A stretch of DNA of 64,000 nucleotides, from NCBI GenBank assembly GCA_018606645.1, contig JAGVRI010000010.1, positions 1 to 64,000 on the forward strand, in the 5' to 3' direction. The notes under the pieces were generated by a model, which worked only from the letters and a program-made list of their open reading frames with translations, did no database searches and had not been told where the DNA came from. Source of the stretch: Chloroflexota bacterium. Its GTDB lineage: Bacteria > Chloroflexota > Anaerolineae > JAAYZQ01. This document shows, one piece after another, positions 1 to 8,372 of this stretch; the first letter of the stretch is position 1, and the number at the start of each line of letters is the position of its first letter. The position numbers and the translations under genes were made by a program.

Positions 1-159
1 CACCCCCAGCGCCAGGTCCAGCGCCAACGAACCGGTGGGAATGACCTCCACCTGCAAATGGTCCGCCTGCCCCAGGCGCATGATCGTCCCTTCCCCATAC
101 CGCTTCTGGATGCTGGCCAAGGTGGTCTCCAACGCCCGAAGCCGTCCGTTTTCCTTCAT
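1..159 (-). CDS. recA: RecA recombinase, N-terminal fragment (cut by window edge)
   Basis: The first 53 codons of a RecA protein run off the left edge. The visible residues include GEGTIMRLG and VIPTGSLALDLALGV, the conserved N-terminal segment just before the ATP-binding core, which lies outside the window. RecA forms filaments on single-stranded DNA, drives strand exchange and triggers LexA cleavage. The ATG at 157-159 is preceded by an AGGAGG ribosome site at good spacing. The gene has its own promoter between rlmD and its start, with an SOS box in the spacer, so it is probably damage-induced. Family assignment is secure despite the truncation. Confidence 0.93.
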   Translation of the reverse strand, partial: MKENGRLRALETTLASIQKRYGEGTIMRLGQADHLQVEVIPTGSLALDLALGV

Positions 160-189
160 CGCATATCCTCCTCGTTGGGTTTTGAGTAT

Positions 190-218
190 AGGATAGCACA
201 AATGTTCTACTTTGTCAA
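190..218 (-). promoter_or_regulatory. recA promoter with LexA/SOS box in the spacer
   Basis: On the minus strand TTGACA (213-218) is separated by 17 bases from TATCCT (190-195). Between and partly overlapping them lies AGAACATTTGTGCT (195-208), which matches the Bacillus-type SOS box GAAC-N4-GTTC with one mismatch. LexA bound here would block both promoter elements. The -35 box lies 5 bases beyond the rlmD stop codon, so recA can be transcribed alone. Confidence 0.75.
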
Positions 219-222
219 GACC

Positions 223-1464
223 CTATTCTCTCGCAAACAGCGCCACCGATTCGATATGATAGGTTTGCGGGAAAAGGTCCACCGGCTGGACTTTGCGGAG
301 TTGATATCCTGACCCGACCAGATGACGGGCGTCGCGGGCCAGGGTGGCCGGATCACACGACACATAGACCACCCGTCGCGGGGACAGCCGGACGATCTCC
401 TCGATTACGGCCGGACCTGCGCCGGAGCGAGGGGGATCCAGGACTACCAGGTCCACCGTTCCTTCCACATGGCGCAGGGCCGTCTCGGCCCTCTCCTCCA
501 GCAGTTCGACGTGGTCAAACTCCTGTGCGTTGACCCGAAAATCGGCGGCAGCGCCGGGATCGGCTTCGACGCCCACTACCCGGGCCACGTCCCCGGCCAG
601 GGCCAGGCCAAAGAGCCCGACTCCACAGTACAGGTCCACCAGGGTTTCATCCTTGGCCGGGGCCAGGTACTCCCGCACCAGAGCCACCAACGCCTCGGCC
701 CCGGCGGTGTTCACCTGGAAGAAACTTCCGGCGGAGATGCGGTAGTCGCGTCCGGCCACATGTTCAGTCAAATAGGAATTGCCGATCAGCACCACCGGTT
801 CGCCGTCCGCCAGGAGAAGGACGCAAGAGACCGGCAGGTCCACCTCGATATCAAAGTCCTCATACCGCTCCAACTCGAACACGACCATGAGATCGCCGGT
901 CGCCGAGCCACAGCGCAGGCTCACCCGATGAAGCTGGGGCCAGACGATGTCCAAGGCCGCCCACAGCTCATCGAGCAGAGGGTCGAGGATCAGACACTCC
1001 TGCACCGGGATCACGTCATGGCTGTTGGCGGCCAGGAACCCCAGCCGGCCCTCCGGGGTGATTCTAAACTGAGCATGGTTGCGATAGCCCCACGGTTCGG
1101 CGGCCCCGATCGCTTCCTGCACATGGACCTCACGCAAGCCGCCGACGCGGGCCAGTTGATCCACGACCACCTGACGCTTGAATTCCACCTGAGCCTCGTA
1201 GGCGATGTGCTGGAATTGACACCCGCCGCACCCCTCCGGACCAAAATAGGGACAGGGGGGTGCGACCCGGTGCGGGGAAGGCTCCAAGACCTTCACCAGA
1301 CGCGCCTGAGCCCAATGGCGACTGCTCTCGACCACCTCTACCTCGACCACCTCACCCGGGATGGCATAGGGGACAAAGATGACCTGCCCGTGGTGGCGGC
1401 CCAGCGCCCTTCCCCCATGGGCCATGGCGGTCAGTTCCAGGACAATGGACTCGGGCTTGCTCAC
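223..1464 (-). CDS. rlmD: 23S rRNA (uracil-C5)-methyltransferase, RlmD/TrmA family
   Basis: This 413-residue protein transfers a methyl group from S-adenosylmethionine to C5 of a uridine, probably U1939 of 23S rRNA. An N-terminal TRAM domain (about residues 5-60) is followed by a cysteine cluster ending CGGCQFQH that should bind a 4Fe-4S centre. The SAM-binding motif DLYCGVGLFG and the catalytic-cysteine motif VSCDPATLARD are both present. The length is normal for the family. Its start overlaps the stop of the upstream M20 peptidase by four bases (ATGA), so the two are translationally coupled. TrmA-type tRNA methylation is a less likely alternative. Confidence 0.88.
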   Translation of the reverse strand: MSKPESIVLELTAMAHGGRALGRHHGQVIFVPYAIPGEVVEVEVVESSRHWAQARLVKVLEPSPHRVAPPCPYFGPEGCGGCQFQHIAYEAQVEFKRQVVVDQLARVGGLREVHVQEAIGAAEPWGYRNHAQFRITPEGRLGFLAANSHDVIPVQECLILDPLLDELWAALDIVWPQLHRVSLRCGSATGDLMVVFELERYEDFDIEVDLPVSCVLLLADGEPVVLIGNSYLTEHVAGRDYRISAGSFFQVNTAGAEALVALVREYLAPAKDETLVDLYCGVGLFGLALAGDVARVVGVEADPGAAADFRVNAQEFDHVELLEERAETALRHVEGTVDLVVLDPPRSGAGPAVIEEIVRLSPRRVVYVSCDPATLARDARHLVGSGYQLRKVQPVDLFPQTYHIESVALFARE

Positions 1465-2609
1465 TGGCCCAGATCCAGGATCAATTCAGCCAACAGAGCT
1501 GCCCGCCGGGGGAGAGAGGCAGGATCGATCCATTCGGTCAGAGCGTGAGCATCGCCCCCCACCACTCCCAGCCCATCCAGGGTGGGGATGCCCAAGGCGG
1601 CGGTAAAATTCCCATCGGAACCGCCCCCGGTACCACCGGCCCACAACTCCATCCCCAACCTGGCTCCCACGCGCCGCGCCCGTTCAAACAGGGCCTCACC
1701 TTGGGGAGAGATCTCCCACGGCGGACGGTTGAGACCGCCAGAGACGATCAGCGTGGCCTTGGGATTCACCGGCTGCAGTCCAAGAATGGCCTGGACCATC
1801 CGCTCCCCCTCCTCGGCGGTCATGACGCGCAGGTCAATTTCGGCCCAGGCCGAGGCGGGGCGGACATTGGATTTGGACCCTCCCCGCACCACGCCCACAT
1901 TGACCGTGGTGCCCCGACCATAGTCGGTCATTGCCTCCAATCGCAGGACCTGGTGAGCCAGCTCCTCAATGGCGCTGACGCCACGGTCATGGGCTGCACC
2001 CGCATGAGAGGCGACGCCCTGAATCTCCAGCTCGAAACGGCCGACCCCTTTGCGCCACAGGAACAGGACATTCTCGCTCGAAGGCTCCAGGACCAGCACG
2101 GCGTCGCTTCGCACCGCTTCCTCTTCGATCAGGGTTCTCGAGGTGGGGCTGCCCACCTCTTCGTCCGAGTTGAACAGGAAAACCAGCCGGTGGGCCGGCC
2201 TCAGGCCCAGGTCCCGCAGAGCGGACACTGCATACAGGCCAATGACCAGCCCCCCTTTCATATCAAAGACGCCCGGCCCCGTTGCTTTTTGCAGACCGAT
2301 ATCCGGGTCTTTACTGATCTGAAAGGGACGACGGGCTAGCTCGCCCACCGGCCAGACGGTGTCCATGTGCCCCAGAAGTAACACCTGACGATCGCCCTGT
2401 CCCCAGGTGACGCGGAGATGATCGCCAAAGGCGACCTGGGGCAGTCGCTCCACGCCGGCACCAAGGGCAGCAAAGGCATCCGCCAGAAACCCCACCACTG
2501 CATTGACTGCACTTCGGTCGGCGCTGGGCGACTCTAACCGCACCAGTTGCTCGACCATCTGGATCATCGCCGGTTGCCGGTCAAGGAGATAGTCCAAAAT
2601 CTGGCTCAT
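1461..2609 (-). CDS. M20 family metallopeptidase (carboxypeptidase G2-like)
   Basis: This 382-residue zinc peptidase belongs to the ArgE/DapE/CPG2 superfamily and would release a C-terminal amino acid, often glutamate, from a small peptide or acylated amino acid. Metal-ligand motifs are visible: GHMDTVW, FDMKGG, DEEVGS with the catalytic glutamate, and GGDAHALTEW near the C terminus. A dimerisation domain interrupts the catalytic fold in the middle. I chose the ATG at 2607-2609, which has GGAGG eight bases upstream, rather than the in-frame start 19 codons earlier. It is the first gene of the M20-rlmD pair. The substrate is not determined by sequence. Confidence 0.85.
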   Translation of the reverse strand: MSQILDYLLDRQPAMIQMVEQLVRLESPSADRSAVNAVVGFLADAFAALGAGVERLPQVAFGDHLRVTWGQGDRQVLLLGHMDTVWPVGELARRPFQISKDPDIGLQKATGPGVFDMKGGLVIGLYAVSALRDLGLRPAHRLVFLFNSDEEVGSPTSRTLIEEEAVRSDAVLVLEPSSENVLFLWRKGVGRFELEIQGVASHAGAAHDRGVSAIEELAHQVLRLEAMTDYGRGTTVNVGVVRGGSKSNVRPASAWAEIDLRVMTAEEGERMVQAILGLQPVNPKATLIVSGGLNRPPWEISPQGEALFERARRVGARLGMELWAGGTGGGSDGNFTAALGIPTLDGLGVVGGDAHALTEWIDPASLPRRAALLAELILDLGQ

Positions 2610-2796
2610 TCTCCAGTCCTCCAACGCAGAATGGCCGTAGACGGACTCGCTTCCACGGCCAGCCACGATCGTTCTACTTCCGTCCCTGATGGGATCGGTC
2701 AGTCAAAGCACCTCCAGGCGAAAAAGCCCGTCACCGCATAGGGGGAGGGGCTGGCACAAGGACCTTTCCCAACGGGGCCGAGGCCCCCAACCGTGT

Positions 2797-3006
2797 CTAG
2801 GGCATGGGGGTGGCGGTCAGAATCTCCTCGATGATCGTGGAAAAGGTATTGCCGATGGCAGGGCCAGCCAGCAACACCACCACACAAACGCACACAAAGC
2901 AGATGGCGATCAGCGCCAGAATGATGATGAGCGCAATCAGCCAGCCGCTGATCCCTTTCTTGGGTTGCGGTGCAGGATAATAGCTCTCTGGATATGGTTC
3001 TTGCAT
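2797..3006 (-). CDS. Small single-pass membrane protein
   Basis: This 69-residue protein has a short proline- and tyrosine-rich N terminus (MQEPYPESYYPAPQPKK), then one long hydrophobic segment from about residue 20 to 45. The soluble tail ends TATPMP. The ATG at 3004-3006 has GAGGAG upstream. The architecture, a proline-rich head before a membrane helix, resembles small DUF4190-neighbour proteins, and it sits directly downstream of such a gene in the same direction. No function can be assigned. Confidence 0.65.
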   Translation of the reverse strand: MQEPYPESYYPAPQPKKGISGWLIALIIILALIAICFVCVCVVVLLAGPAIGNTFSTIIEEILTATPMP

Positions 3007-3022
3007 GTGGGGTCTCCTCGAA

Positions 3023-3508
3023 TCAATACACTCTGGCCCAGGATGCACAGAGACTGCACAGCATAAACCCGCCAAAGGCCAGAATGCCCAGCACGGCGAC
3101 CGCCACCGAGATCCAACCCAACACGATCCCGGCTACGGCCAATCCGTCCCCTGATACGCGGTCCGGGTGCTCACGGATCTCCTTGCGGGCTGTGTACCCG
3201 AAGATGATGGCCAGGATGCTGCCCAGAAGAGGGAGGACGGTCAAGCCGCTGATCCCCAGAACCAGGGAGGCGATGGCCATCCCGCTGGTCGGGATGACGA
3301 CGGGACCGGGAGGGGGCATGGGCAGAGGAGGCGGCGCTGCTCCGGTCGGCGGCTCGTCCAGCGCCGGGAATTCCAGGCCTTCCTCACGCTCCGCCTCAAG
3401 TGCCTCCTCGACGGCGGAGGCCTCCGCATCAGGGCTCAACGCCTCTCCACAATTGCCACAGAACACTGCATCGTCTTGATTGGGCGCGCCACAATGGGGG
3501 CAAAACAT
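3023..3508 (-). CDS. Zinc-ribbon and DUF4190-like membrane protein
   Basis: The 161-residue protein begins with a zinc ribbon, MFCPHCGAPNQDDAVFCGNC, whose two CxxC pairs should bind zinc. A proline-rich linker of about 30 residues follows, then two hydrophobic segments with the pattern ASLVLGISGL and AVAGIVLGWISVAV that marks DUF4190. Such proteins are membrane-anchored with unknown roles. An AAGGAGG ribosome site precedes the ATG. It sits between the small membrane gene and the DUF4013 gene, all facing the same way, suggesting one group of membrane accessory proteins. Confidence 0.8.
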   Translation of the reverse strand: MFCPHCGAPNQDDAVFCGNCGEALSPDAEASAVEEALEAEREEGLEFPALDEPPTGAAPPPLPMPPPGPVVIPTSGMAIASLVLGISGLTVLPLLGSILAIIFGYTARKEIREHPDRVSGDGLAVAGIVLGWISVAVAVLGILAFGGFMLCSLCASWARVY

Positions 3509-3533
3509 GGCAGACCTCCTTTCATTGGTGCGA

Positions 3534-3565
3534 CGGGCTGGTGAGCGGTCCGGCCCACCAGCCCG
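3534..3565. repeat. Intergenic hairpin
   Basis: Ten-base arms CGGGCTGGTG and CACCAGCCCG enclose a 12-base loop between the DUF4013 and zinc-ribbon genes. No T-tract follows on either strand, so it is more likely an mRNA processing or attenuation hairpin than a complete intrinsic terminator. Confidence 0.45.
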
Positions 3566-3593
3566 GTTTCATCATGACCAAAGAGCAATCCCG

Positions 3594-4283
3594 CTACCAG
3601 GACTCTGGGACTGCAGCGGGGACCTGGCCGGTCGCCTTGCGATAGGCCTGACCATAGAGATGGCCGATCACCATGTACGAATACGGATAGGTCGCAAGCA
3701 ATCCGATGAGGCAGATGATGACCCCCAATCCCCCAAGCAGCTCAGCAATCCAACTCATGACCAGGACGATCAGGTAGGTCGAAAAGTTGTTGCGAACCAG
3801 GGAGAATACCCGGCCAAAACGAAAAGCCGCCCCCAGGTCATTTTCGGCCGCAAAGGCGCCAACCGCCGCCGGTACGAAAAGGGAGAGGACGATCGCCCAC
3901 AGGATGTTTATACAGCTCAGGACCAGGCTCAGCGCTGTACTCAGGTCCGGGCTATCTTCGGACAAAAGTCCGGCGGGGATGCCCAGACAGATGCTGGCCA
4001 GGATCATCGGCGCCGCATAGACAATGCTGATCACAATGAATTTAAGGCCGTCCGTGATCAGTGCCCCCCAATTGTCCCACTCGGGCAGGACTTGAGGGTC
4101 GTCGTGGATCACCCGACGGGCGATCTCCACCGTATAGCCACTCAGCAGGGCCACTGCCAGGATGCCGGGGATGATCAGAATCCCGAACAGCATTCCGACC
4201 AGGGAGATTGCGGCGGCAATCAGGATTTTGGAAACCCAATCTTTGTCTTCAAATACGAAACTGAACGCTTTGCCAATGTCCAT
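3594..4283 (-). CDS. DUF4013 multi-pass membrane protein
   Basis: This 229-residue protein starts MDIGKAFSFVFEDKDW, the typical opening of DUF4013 membrane proteins, and has five or six hydrophobic segments spread over its length. I chose the ATG at 4281-4283 because GGGAGGG lies just upstream and the family signature begins there; an in-frame ATG ten codons earlier lacks this support. Family members are uncharacterised integral membrane proteins. A clear promoter lies about 30 bases upstream, so it probably leads the three-gene membrane group running to 2797. Confidence 0.8.
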   Translation of the reverse strand: MDIGKAFSFVFEDKDWVSKILIAAAISLVGMLFGILIIPGILAVALLSGYTVEIARRVIHDDPQVLPEWDNWGALITDGLKFIVISIVYAAPMILASICLGIPAGLLSEDSPDLSTALSLVLSCINILWAIVLSLFVPAAVGAFAAENDLGAAFRFGRVFSLVRNNFSTYLIVLVMSWIAELLGGLGVIICLIGLLATYPYSYMVIGHLYGQAYRKATGQVPAAVPESW

Positions 4284-4311
4284 TTTTCCCTCCCAGGTTC
4301 TATCGAATTTC

Positions 4312-4340
4312 ATTATAACAGAGTTTGGATTCTACCGCAA
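4312..4340 (-). promoter_or_regulatory. Promoter of DUF4013 gene
   Basis: On the minus strand TTGCGG (4335-4340) is separated by 17 bases from a perfect TATAAT (4312-4317). The start codon lies about 30 bases further on, so the leader is short. Confidence 0.7.
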
Positions 4341-4435
4341 CCACTCTCTTTACGCAGAATCGGCTCCCAGGTTGCAGTGACAAAACGATCGACTTACAAA
4401 CCCGATTCCGAAAACGACGTCACCGCCATCGCCGG

Positions 4436-5980
4436 CTACACCCGCAGTTGAGGAACAATGAACAGGAACAGACTGACCACGTCGAGTCCGATGAGGAGCA
4501 GATATGGGACGGCCTGGACGGCAGGATCGAACCAGGCCGGCAGAACCCGGCGGAACCCAAAGGCGATGGCCGTCGCCGCCAGCATGAGCAACGGCCAGTT
4601 GGGGAGCATCCCCCCGGCTCGCAAGGCCATGGCACTGACAATCACGAGCAAGCCCATGAGCAAGGCTCGTTCACGCCGCAACGCCTCACGCCAGCCCACG
4701 GCCATCGCCAAGCCGATCGGCACCAGGGCGGGGAAGAGGTACCGACCCTGATGCTGGACAAAGGTGATGTTATACCAGAGATAGCTGGCCCCGGTGAACA
4801 GGGCAGAAAGCGCCAGCAGACCACCCGCCGCCCATTGCCATGCCGGAACGCGGAACCGGTTACGCCATCGCCCAATCGCCCAGACGATCCATCCGACACA
4901 GGCCAGGGCCGAAAGAATGACCAGGGCCTGATAGAGACGCTGGTCCAGGAGCACCCCCATCCAGCCGAACTGCCCCCAGAAGCTGCGGAACGAGGTCTGG
5001 AGGAAATCATGGACCAGTTGGAGTCTGCCATGCTCGGCCACAAACTCGGCGGTGCGGAGCTGACCGGCGACCACCTCCTCGTGGCGGCCAAGTCCCAGGA
5101 AATCGGCGTCCCCGTACAGGGCCAGGTTCCGCAACCACCAGGGCACTCCCAGCGCCATGGCAGGTAACAGAAAGATGCCAACGGCTTTGAGGCTGTGGAC
5201 CGCCGGCGGAGGCGGAGCATCCAGCCAGAGATGCCGGGCCGCAATGGCCGCCAGGACCAGAGGCAGGGTGACGTAGGCGGAAGATTTGGTCAGAAAGCCC
5301 AACCCGGTCACCAGCCCCAGGAGGAAGAGGAGACGGAACTCCTCCTTCCCTTCTGGCCGGCTATCCACCCGCACATACCGGATCACCAGCAAGAACTCGA
5401 TGGCGATCAGCAGCTCGGCCAAGGGATCGTTGTTGACTGCCGCGGTCATGGCCAGGTGCATGGGCAAAAAGGCAATGAACGCAGCAATCCCCACGGCCAG
5501 AAAGGGCCGGCCTGGGACCAGCGACCCCACGGTCCACCACACGACCACCAGCAGGAGAGCACCCACGGCCAGTGACAGGAACCGCAACGGCAAGAGAGCG
5601 CCGCCAAAGAGCCAGTAGACCGGCGTGGCCAGGAGGTAATACAGAGGCGGCTGATGGAACTCGTAACGAATCGGGGCGATGCTCATCTCCGGGGGAAAGT
5701 GAGCGGCCTTGATCTCCTCCAGGTACGCAGCCGGATAATCCCCCAGCTTGAGAACGGGAAAATGATGGGTTTCGGCCAGATATCGGATATAATTGTAATG
5801 GGCCGGTTCATCCGGGGCCTGCCAGTCAGGGGTATAGACTGCATACAGACTGCCGGCAATCAGGTAGACCAGAACCACGGTCATGAACAAGCGAGCGGGT
5901 CGTGGCTGAAACGCATCCAGGATAGGCCCCATACACCCCATTTTACCGAACTTTTGCAGAAAGGACAAATTCCGATTCAT
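4436..5980 (-). CDS. DUF2142/GT39-like integral membrane glycosyltransferase
   Basis: About 514 residues with ten or more hydrophobic segments. After the first membrane helix comes TPDWQAPDEPAHYNYIRY, whose acidic PDE motif in the first extracytoplasmic loop is typical of DUF2142 and GT-C glycosyltransferases that use polyprenyl-phosphate sugars. EFHQPPLYYLLATPVYW follows, also typical. It probably transfers a sugar to a surface polymer on the outer membrane face. The start is uncertain: in-frame ATGs at 5980, 5941 and 5932 all lack a clear ribosome site. It is divergent from the small gene at 6038 and near the glycan operon. Confidence 0.75.
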   Translation of the reverse strand: MNRNLSFLQKFGKMGCMGPILDAFQPRPARLFMTVVLVYLIAGSLYAVYTPDWQAPDEPAHYNYIRYLAETHHFPVLKLGDYPAAYLEEIKAAHFPPEMSIAPIRYEFHQPPLYYLLATPVYWLFGGALLPLRFLSLAVGALLLVVVWWTVGSLVPGRPFLAVGIAAFIAFLPMHLAMTAAVNNDPLAELLIAIEFLLVIRYVRVDSRPEGKEEFRLLFLLGLVTGLGFLTKSSAYVTLPLVLAAIAARHLWLDAPPPPAVHSLKAVGIFLLPAMALGVPWWLRNLALYGDADFLGLGRHEEVVAGQLRTAEFVAEHGRLQLVHDFLQTSFRSFWGQFGWMGVLLDQRLYQALVILSALACVGWIVWAIGRWRNRFRVPAWQWAAGGLLALSALFTGASYLWYNITFVQHQGRYLFPALVPIGLAMAVGWREALRRERALLMGLLVIVSAMALRAGGMLPNWPLLMLAATAIAFGFRRVLPAWFDPAVQAVPYLLLIGLDVVSLFLFIVPQLRV

Positions 5981-5981
5981 T

Positions 5982-6010
5982 TTGCCAGCACCCAACCACT
6001 GAGGTATAAT
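5982..6010 (+). promoter_or_regulatory. Promoter of the 71-residue small gene
   Basis: TTGCCA (5982-5987), 17 bases, then perfect TATAAT (6005-6010) on the plus strand. Transcription would begin near 6017, just upstream of an AGGAGGG ribosome site and the ATG at 6038. Confidence 0.7.
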
Positions 6011-6037
6011 TCAGGGAAGCGCAGTTCAGGAGGGAAG

Positions 6038-6253
6038 ATGGACCTGTTCCACAAGGTGCACACCCTGATCGCGGCATTGCTCCACAAGCCGTTCATGCCC
6101 CGACCCGAGAAGGTCGAAGGGAACGATACCCCACGTCCGCCTCAATCATCAGCCACGCAGCCAGATCGCTCGACGTTGGAAGCCTCGGAGTCCGAGGTGG
6201 TTGACACTGGACGGGTTGCCGATCTGATCCAGCAGCAAAAAGCGGCCGATTAG
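6038..6253 (+). CDS. Small hypothetical protein (71 residues)
   Basis: I do not recognise this protein. It begins MDLFHKVHTLIAALLHKPF, a short amphipathic or hydrophobic stretch, and continues as a polar, probably disordered tail rich in Glu, Ser and Pro. A near-consensus promoter (5982-6010) and AGGAGGG six bases before the ATG argue strongly for real expression. Its TAG stop overlaps the TAA stop of the convergent GT4 gene by two bases. There is no cysteine or recognisable motif. A membrane-associated small protein is possible. Confidence 0.6.
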   Translation: MDLFHKVHTLIAALLHKPFMPRPEKVEGNDTPRPPQSSATQPDRSTLEASESEVVDTGRVADLIQQQKAAD

Positions 6254-7422
6254 CTAGGCAGGCTGAGGGTACGATAGAGCTTGAGCGTATCGGCGGCGAT
6301 CTGGTCCCAGCGGAACTGCTGCGACAGCGCCCTGGCGCCCATGCCAAGCCGAGAGCGCAGTTCGGGTGCGCCGGCCAGGTGGAGGATGGCCTCGGCCAGG
6401 GCGTGCGGCTGATCGGGCGGGACCAAAAAGATATTCTCGCCGGGCACCAGTTCGGGCAGGTGGACCCGGGGCCGGGTAGTGAGGATCGGCATGCCGTGGG
6501 CCAGCGCGGCGTGCAACGTCCCGTGCAGAAACGAAACCCCGTCACGGAAAGGTAGAACGCACAGGTCCGAGGCCCAAAAGCTGGCCGATACTTCTTCCTC
6601 CGGGATGTATCCGGTCCAGCAGACGTACGGTTCCAACCCCAGTTCGGAGATCAGCGCCTGGATGCGGCCCAGGAAGGCGATGTTCGTCGGATCGCTAGTC
6701 CCGGTCTGACCGCCGATAAAGAGCACCCGGGGATGGACCGGACACGAGGGATCGGTCACCAGACGGTGCACCGCGTGGAGCAGAGTGTCCACCCCCTTTC
6801 GCTCGTTGATGAATCCGAAAAAGCAGAGGAGGAAATCCTCAGGACCGGCCCCCCAGCGAGCGCGCCACGCTCCCCGGTCATAGTCGGCCGGCGGTCGGGG
6901 TTGGATGTTGGACCCAATGGGGATGAGAAAGGGAGCGGATGGAGATAGCTCCCGTCCCAGGTTCTCAAAATCCTCGTGGTTGGTGGTGATGGCCGCATCG
7001 CTCCCACGGGCCAGCTGGTTCACCACCCAGCGCCGCAGGGGGCCGGCTTTGGGAAACAGATACGGCACTCTCAGGTCGTGGAAGGTGGCCACCAGGCGCG
7101 GTCGGCGCTTCCCCAGCCGCCGCACGCGCCACGGCAGGAAATTGATGGCGGGATGCAGCCCATAGGCAGCCGCCTGATATTGGATATGGACGATCTCAGG
7201 CTGTATCTCTCTGATTATTCGTAGGGTCGGGCGCCAGCATCCCCAGTTCCAACGCCGGACCACGGGGTAAACGGTCAAGCGGTCCACCGGACCGGCCTGA
7301 TCCGAAGTGATGACATGGACCTGGCAGCCCAGATCGGCCAGAGCCAGGCCAAGCTGTCGGGTATAGTCGCCCATGCCCCCCTGCATGGGCGGGAACTCGC
7401 CGGTGATGAACAAGACCTTCAT
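6250..7422 (-). CDS. GT4 family glycosyltransferase
   Basis: The 390-residue protein has the GT-B fold order. The N-terminal domain begins MKVLFITGEFPPMQGGMGDYTRQL, with the glycine-rich acceptor loop, and the C-terminal nucleotide-sugar domain contains FFGFINERKGVDTLLHAV and VSASFWASDLCVLPFRDGVS. It would add a sugar from a nucleotide donor to a lipid-linked or surface glycan in the cytoplasm. I used the ATG at 7420-7422, which overlaps the stop of the upstream GT2 gene by four bases. It is the last gene of the rhamnose/glycan operon. Donor and acceptor are unknown; GDP-mannose or GDP-rhamnose would fit. Confidence 0.87.
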   Translation of the reverse strand: MKVLFITGEFPPMQGGMGDYTRQLGLALADLGCQVHVITSDQAGPVDRLTVYPVVRRWNWGCWRPTLRIIREIQPEIVHIQYQAAAYGLHPAINFLPWRVRRLGKRRPRLVATFHDLRVPYLFPKAGPLRRWVVNQLARGSDAAITTNHEDFENLGRELSPSAPFLIPIGSNIQPRPPADYDRGAWRARWGAGPEDFLLCFFGFINERKGVDTLLHAVHRLVTDPSCPVHPRVLFIGGQTGTSDPTNIAFLGRIQALISELGLEPYVCWTGYIPEEEVSASFWASDLCVLPFRDGVSFLHGTLHAALAHGMPILTTRPRVHLPELVPGENIFLVPPDQPHALAEAILHLAGAPELRSRLGMGARALSQQFRWDQIAADTLKLYRTLSLPS

Positions 7423-8360
7423 CGCGAGCCACGGAGCCCCGAACGGAGTACCTGCTGATACGCCTGGAGCCGCTCCCTCCGCAGCGGGCGTTTGTGGCCG
7501 ACCAGCCACTTGAGTCCTTCCCGGCCCCACTGGTAGACATAGGTCATGAGCAGGAACCAGCGGAGGGCTTCCCCTGCAAGGCGACCGTGATGCTTGGTAA
7601 AGTAGCGCACCTTGCTACTGTGGAAATGGATGTGACGCGCCGCCACCGCCTGTTCGCTGCTTTTGCCCTCGTGGTGAACCACCACTGCATCCGGCAGATA
7701 GACCACCGTCCACCCGGCGTTCTTGATGCGTCGGCACCAGTCCAGTTCCTCCGAATACATAAAGAACCCCTCGTCCAGACCGCCAACCTGCTCAACCACC
7801 TCACGGCGGACCATCAGGCACGCCCCCACCAGCCAGTCCACCGGCTGAACGGCATCGTCAGAGGTATCGGCCATATAATAGCGGCGCAGGATGCGGTTGT
7901 CGGTCCACCATTCCTGGATGACGGTGCTTTCTACCAGGGCGGTGGCGAATGTCGGGAAGCGTCGGCGCGACGATTGGAGGCTGCCGTCGGGATAGCGCAG
8001 TTGCGGTCCCACCGCGCCAACTTCGGGATGGGTCTCCATATACCGGACCATGGCCGACAAGGCATCGCCCACGACCTCGGTATCCGGGTTGAGCAGCAAC
8101 AGGAAACGGCCCCGGCTCAGGGCCAGGCCCTGGTTATTGGCTGCGGTAAAGCCCCGGTTCTCGGCGTTGACCACCAGATGCACGTCGGGGAATTCGGCGA
8201 CGACCATCTCTGGGCTGCCATCGGAACTGGCGTTATCCACGACAATGATTTCCACCTGGAGATTGCCGGTCGCGAGGGCGCTGTCCTGAATCGAACGGAG
8301 GCAGCGGCGGAGCAGGTCTCGCACATTCCAACTGACGATGATGATAGTCAGGTCGATCAA
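7419..8360 (-). CDS. GT2 family glycosyltransferase (rhamnosyltransferase-like)
   Basis: The 313-residue protein has a GT-A fold: LTIIIVSWNVRDLLRRCL at the N terminus, the nucleotide-binding IIVVDNASSDGS, and LLLLNPDTEV containing the metal-binding acidic motif. YMYSEELDW-type residues around position 200 match WbbL-like rhamnosyltransferases. The start codon is TTG with AAGGGG upstream. It overlaps the next gene (GT4) by four bases and follows the polyprenyl synthase by 12. Together with gmd and rmd it suggests deoxyhexose transfer, but the actual donor is inferred only from context. Confidence 0.86.
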   Translation of the reverse strand: MIDLTIIIVSWNVRDLLRRCLRSIQDSALATGNLQVEIIVVDNASSDGSPEMVVAEFPDVHLVVNAENRGFTAANNQGLALSRGRFLLLLNPDTEVVGDALSAMVRYMETHPEVGAVGPQLRYPDGSLQSSRRRFPTFATALVESTVIQEWWTDNRILRRYYMADTSDDAVQPVDWLVGACLMVRREVVEQVGGLDEGFFMYSEELDWCRRIKNAGWTVVYLPDAVVVHHEGKSSEQAVAARHIHFHSSKVRYFTKHHGRLAGEALRWFLLMTYVYQWGREGLKWLVGHKRPLRRERLQAYQQVLRSGLRGSR

Positions 8361-8372
8361 GCGCCGCGCCCC

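Noticed and set aside
322-1548. A 408-codon plus-strand open frame opposite rlmD
   Set aside because: It mirrors the high-GC rlmD gene on the other strand, has no ribosome site and no family motif, and overlaps the rlmD-M20 junction.
3480-5167. Long plus-strand frames opposite the DUF4013 and glycosyltransferase genes
   Set aside because: Their composition is rich in Gln, Arg and Pro as expected from antisense of membrane genes, and they lack start signals.
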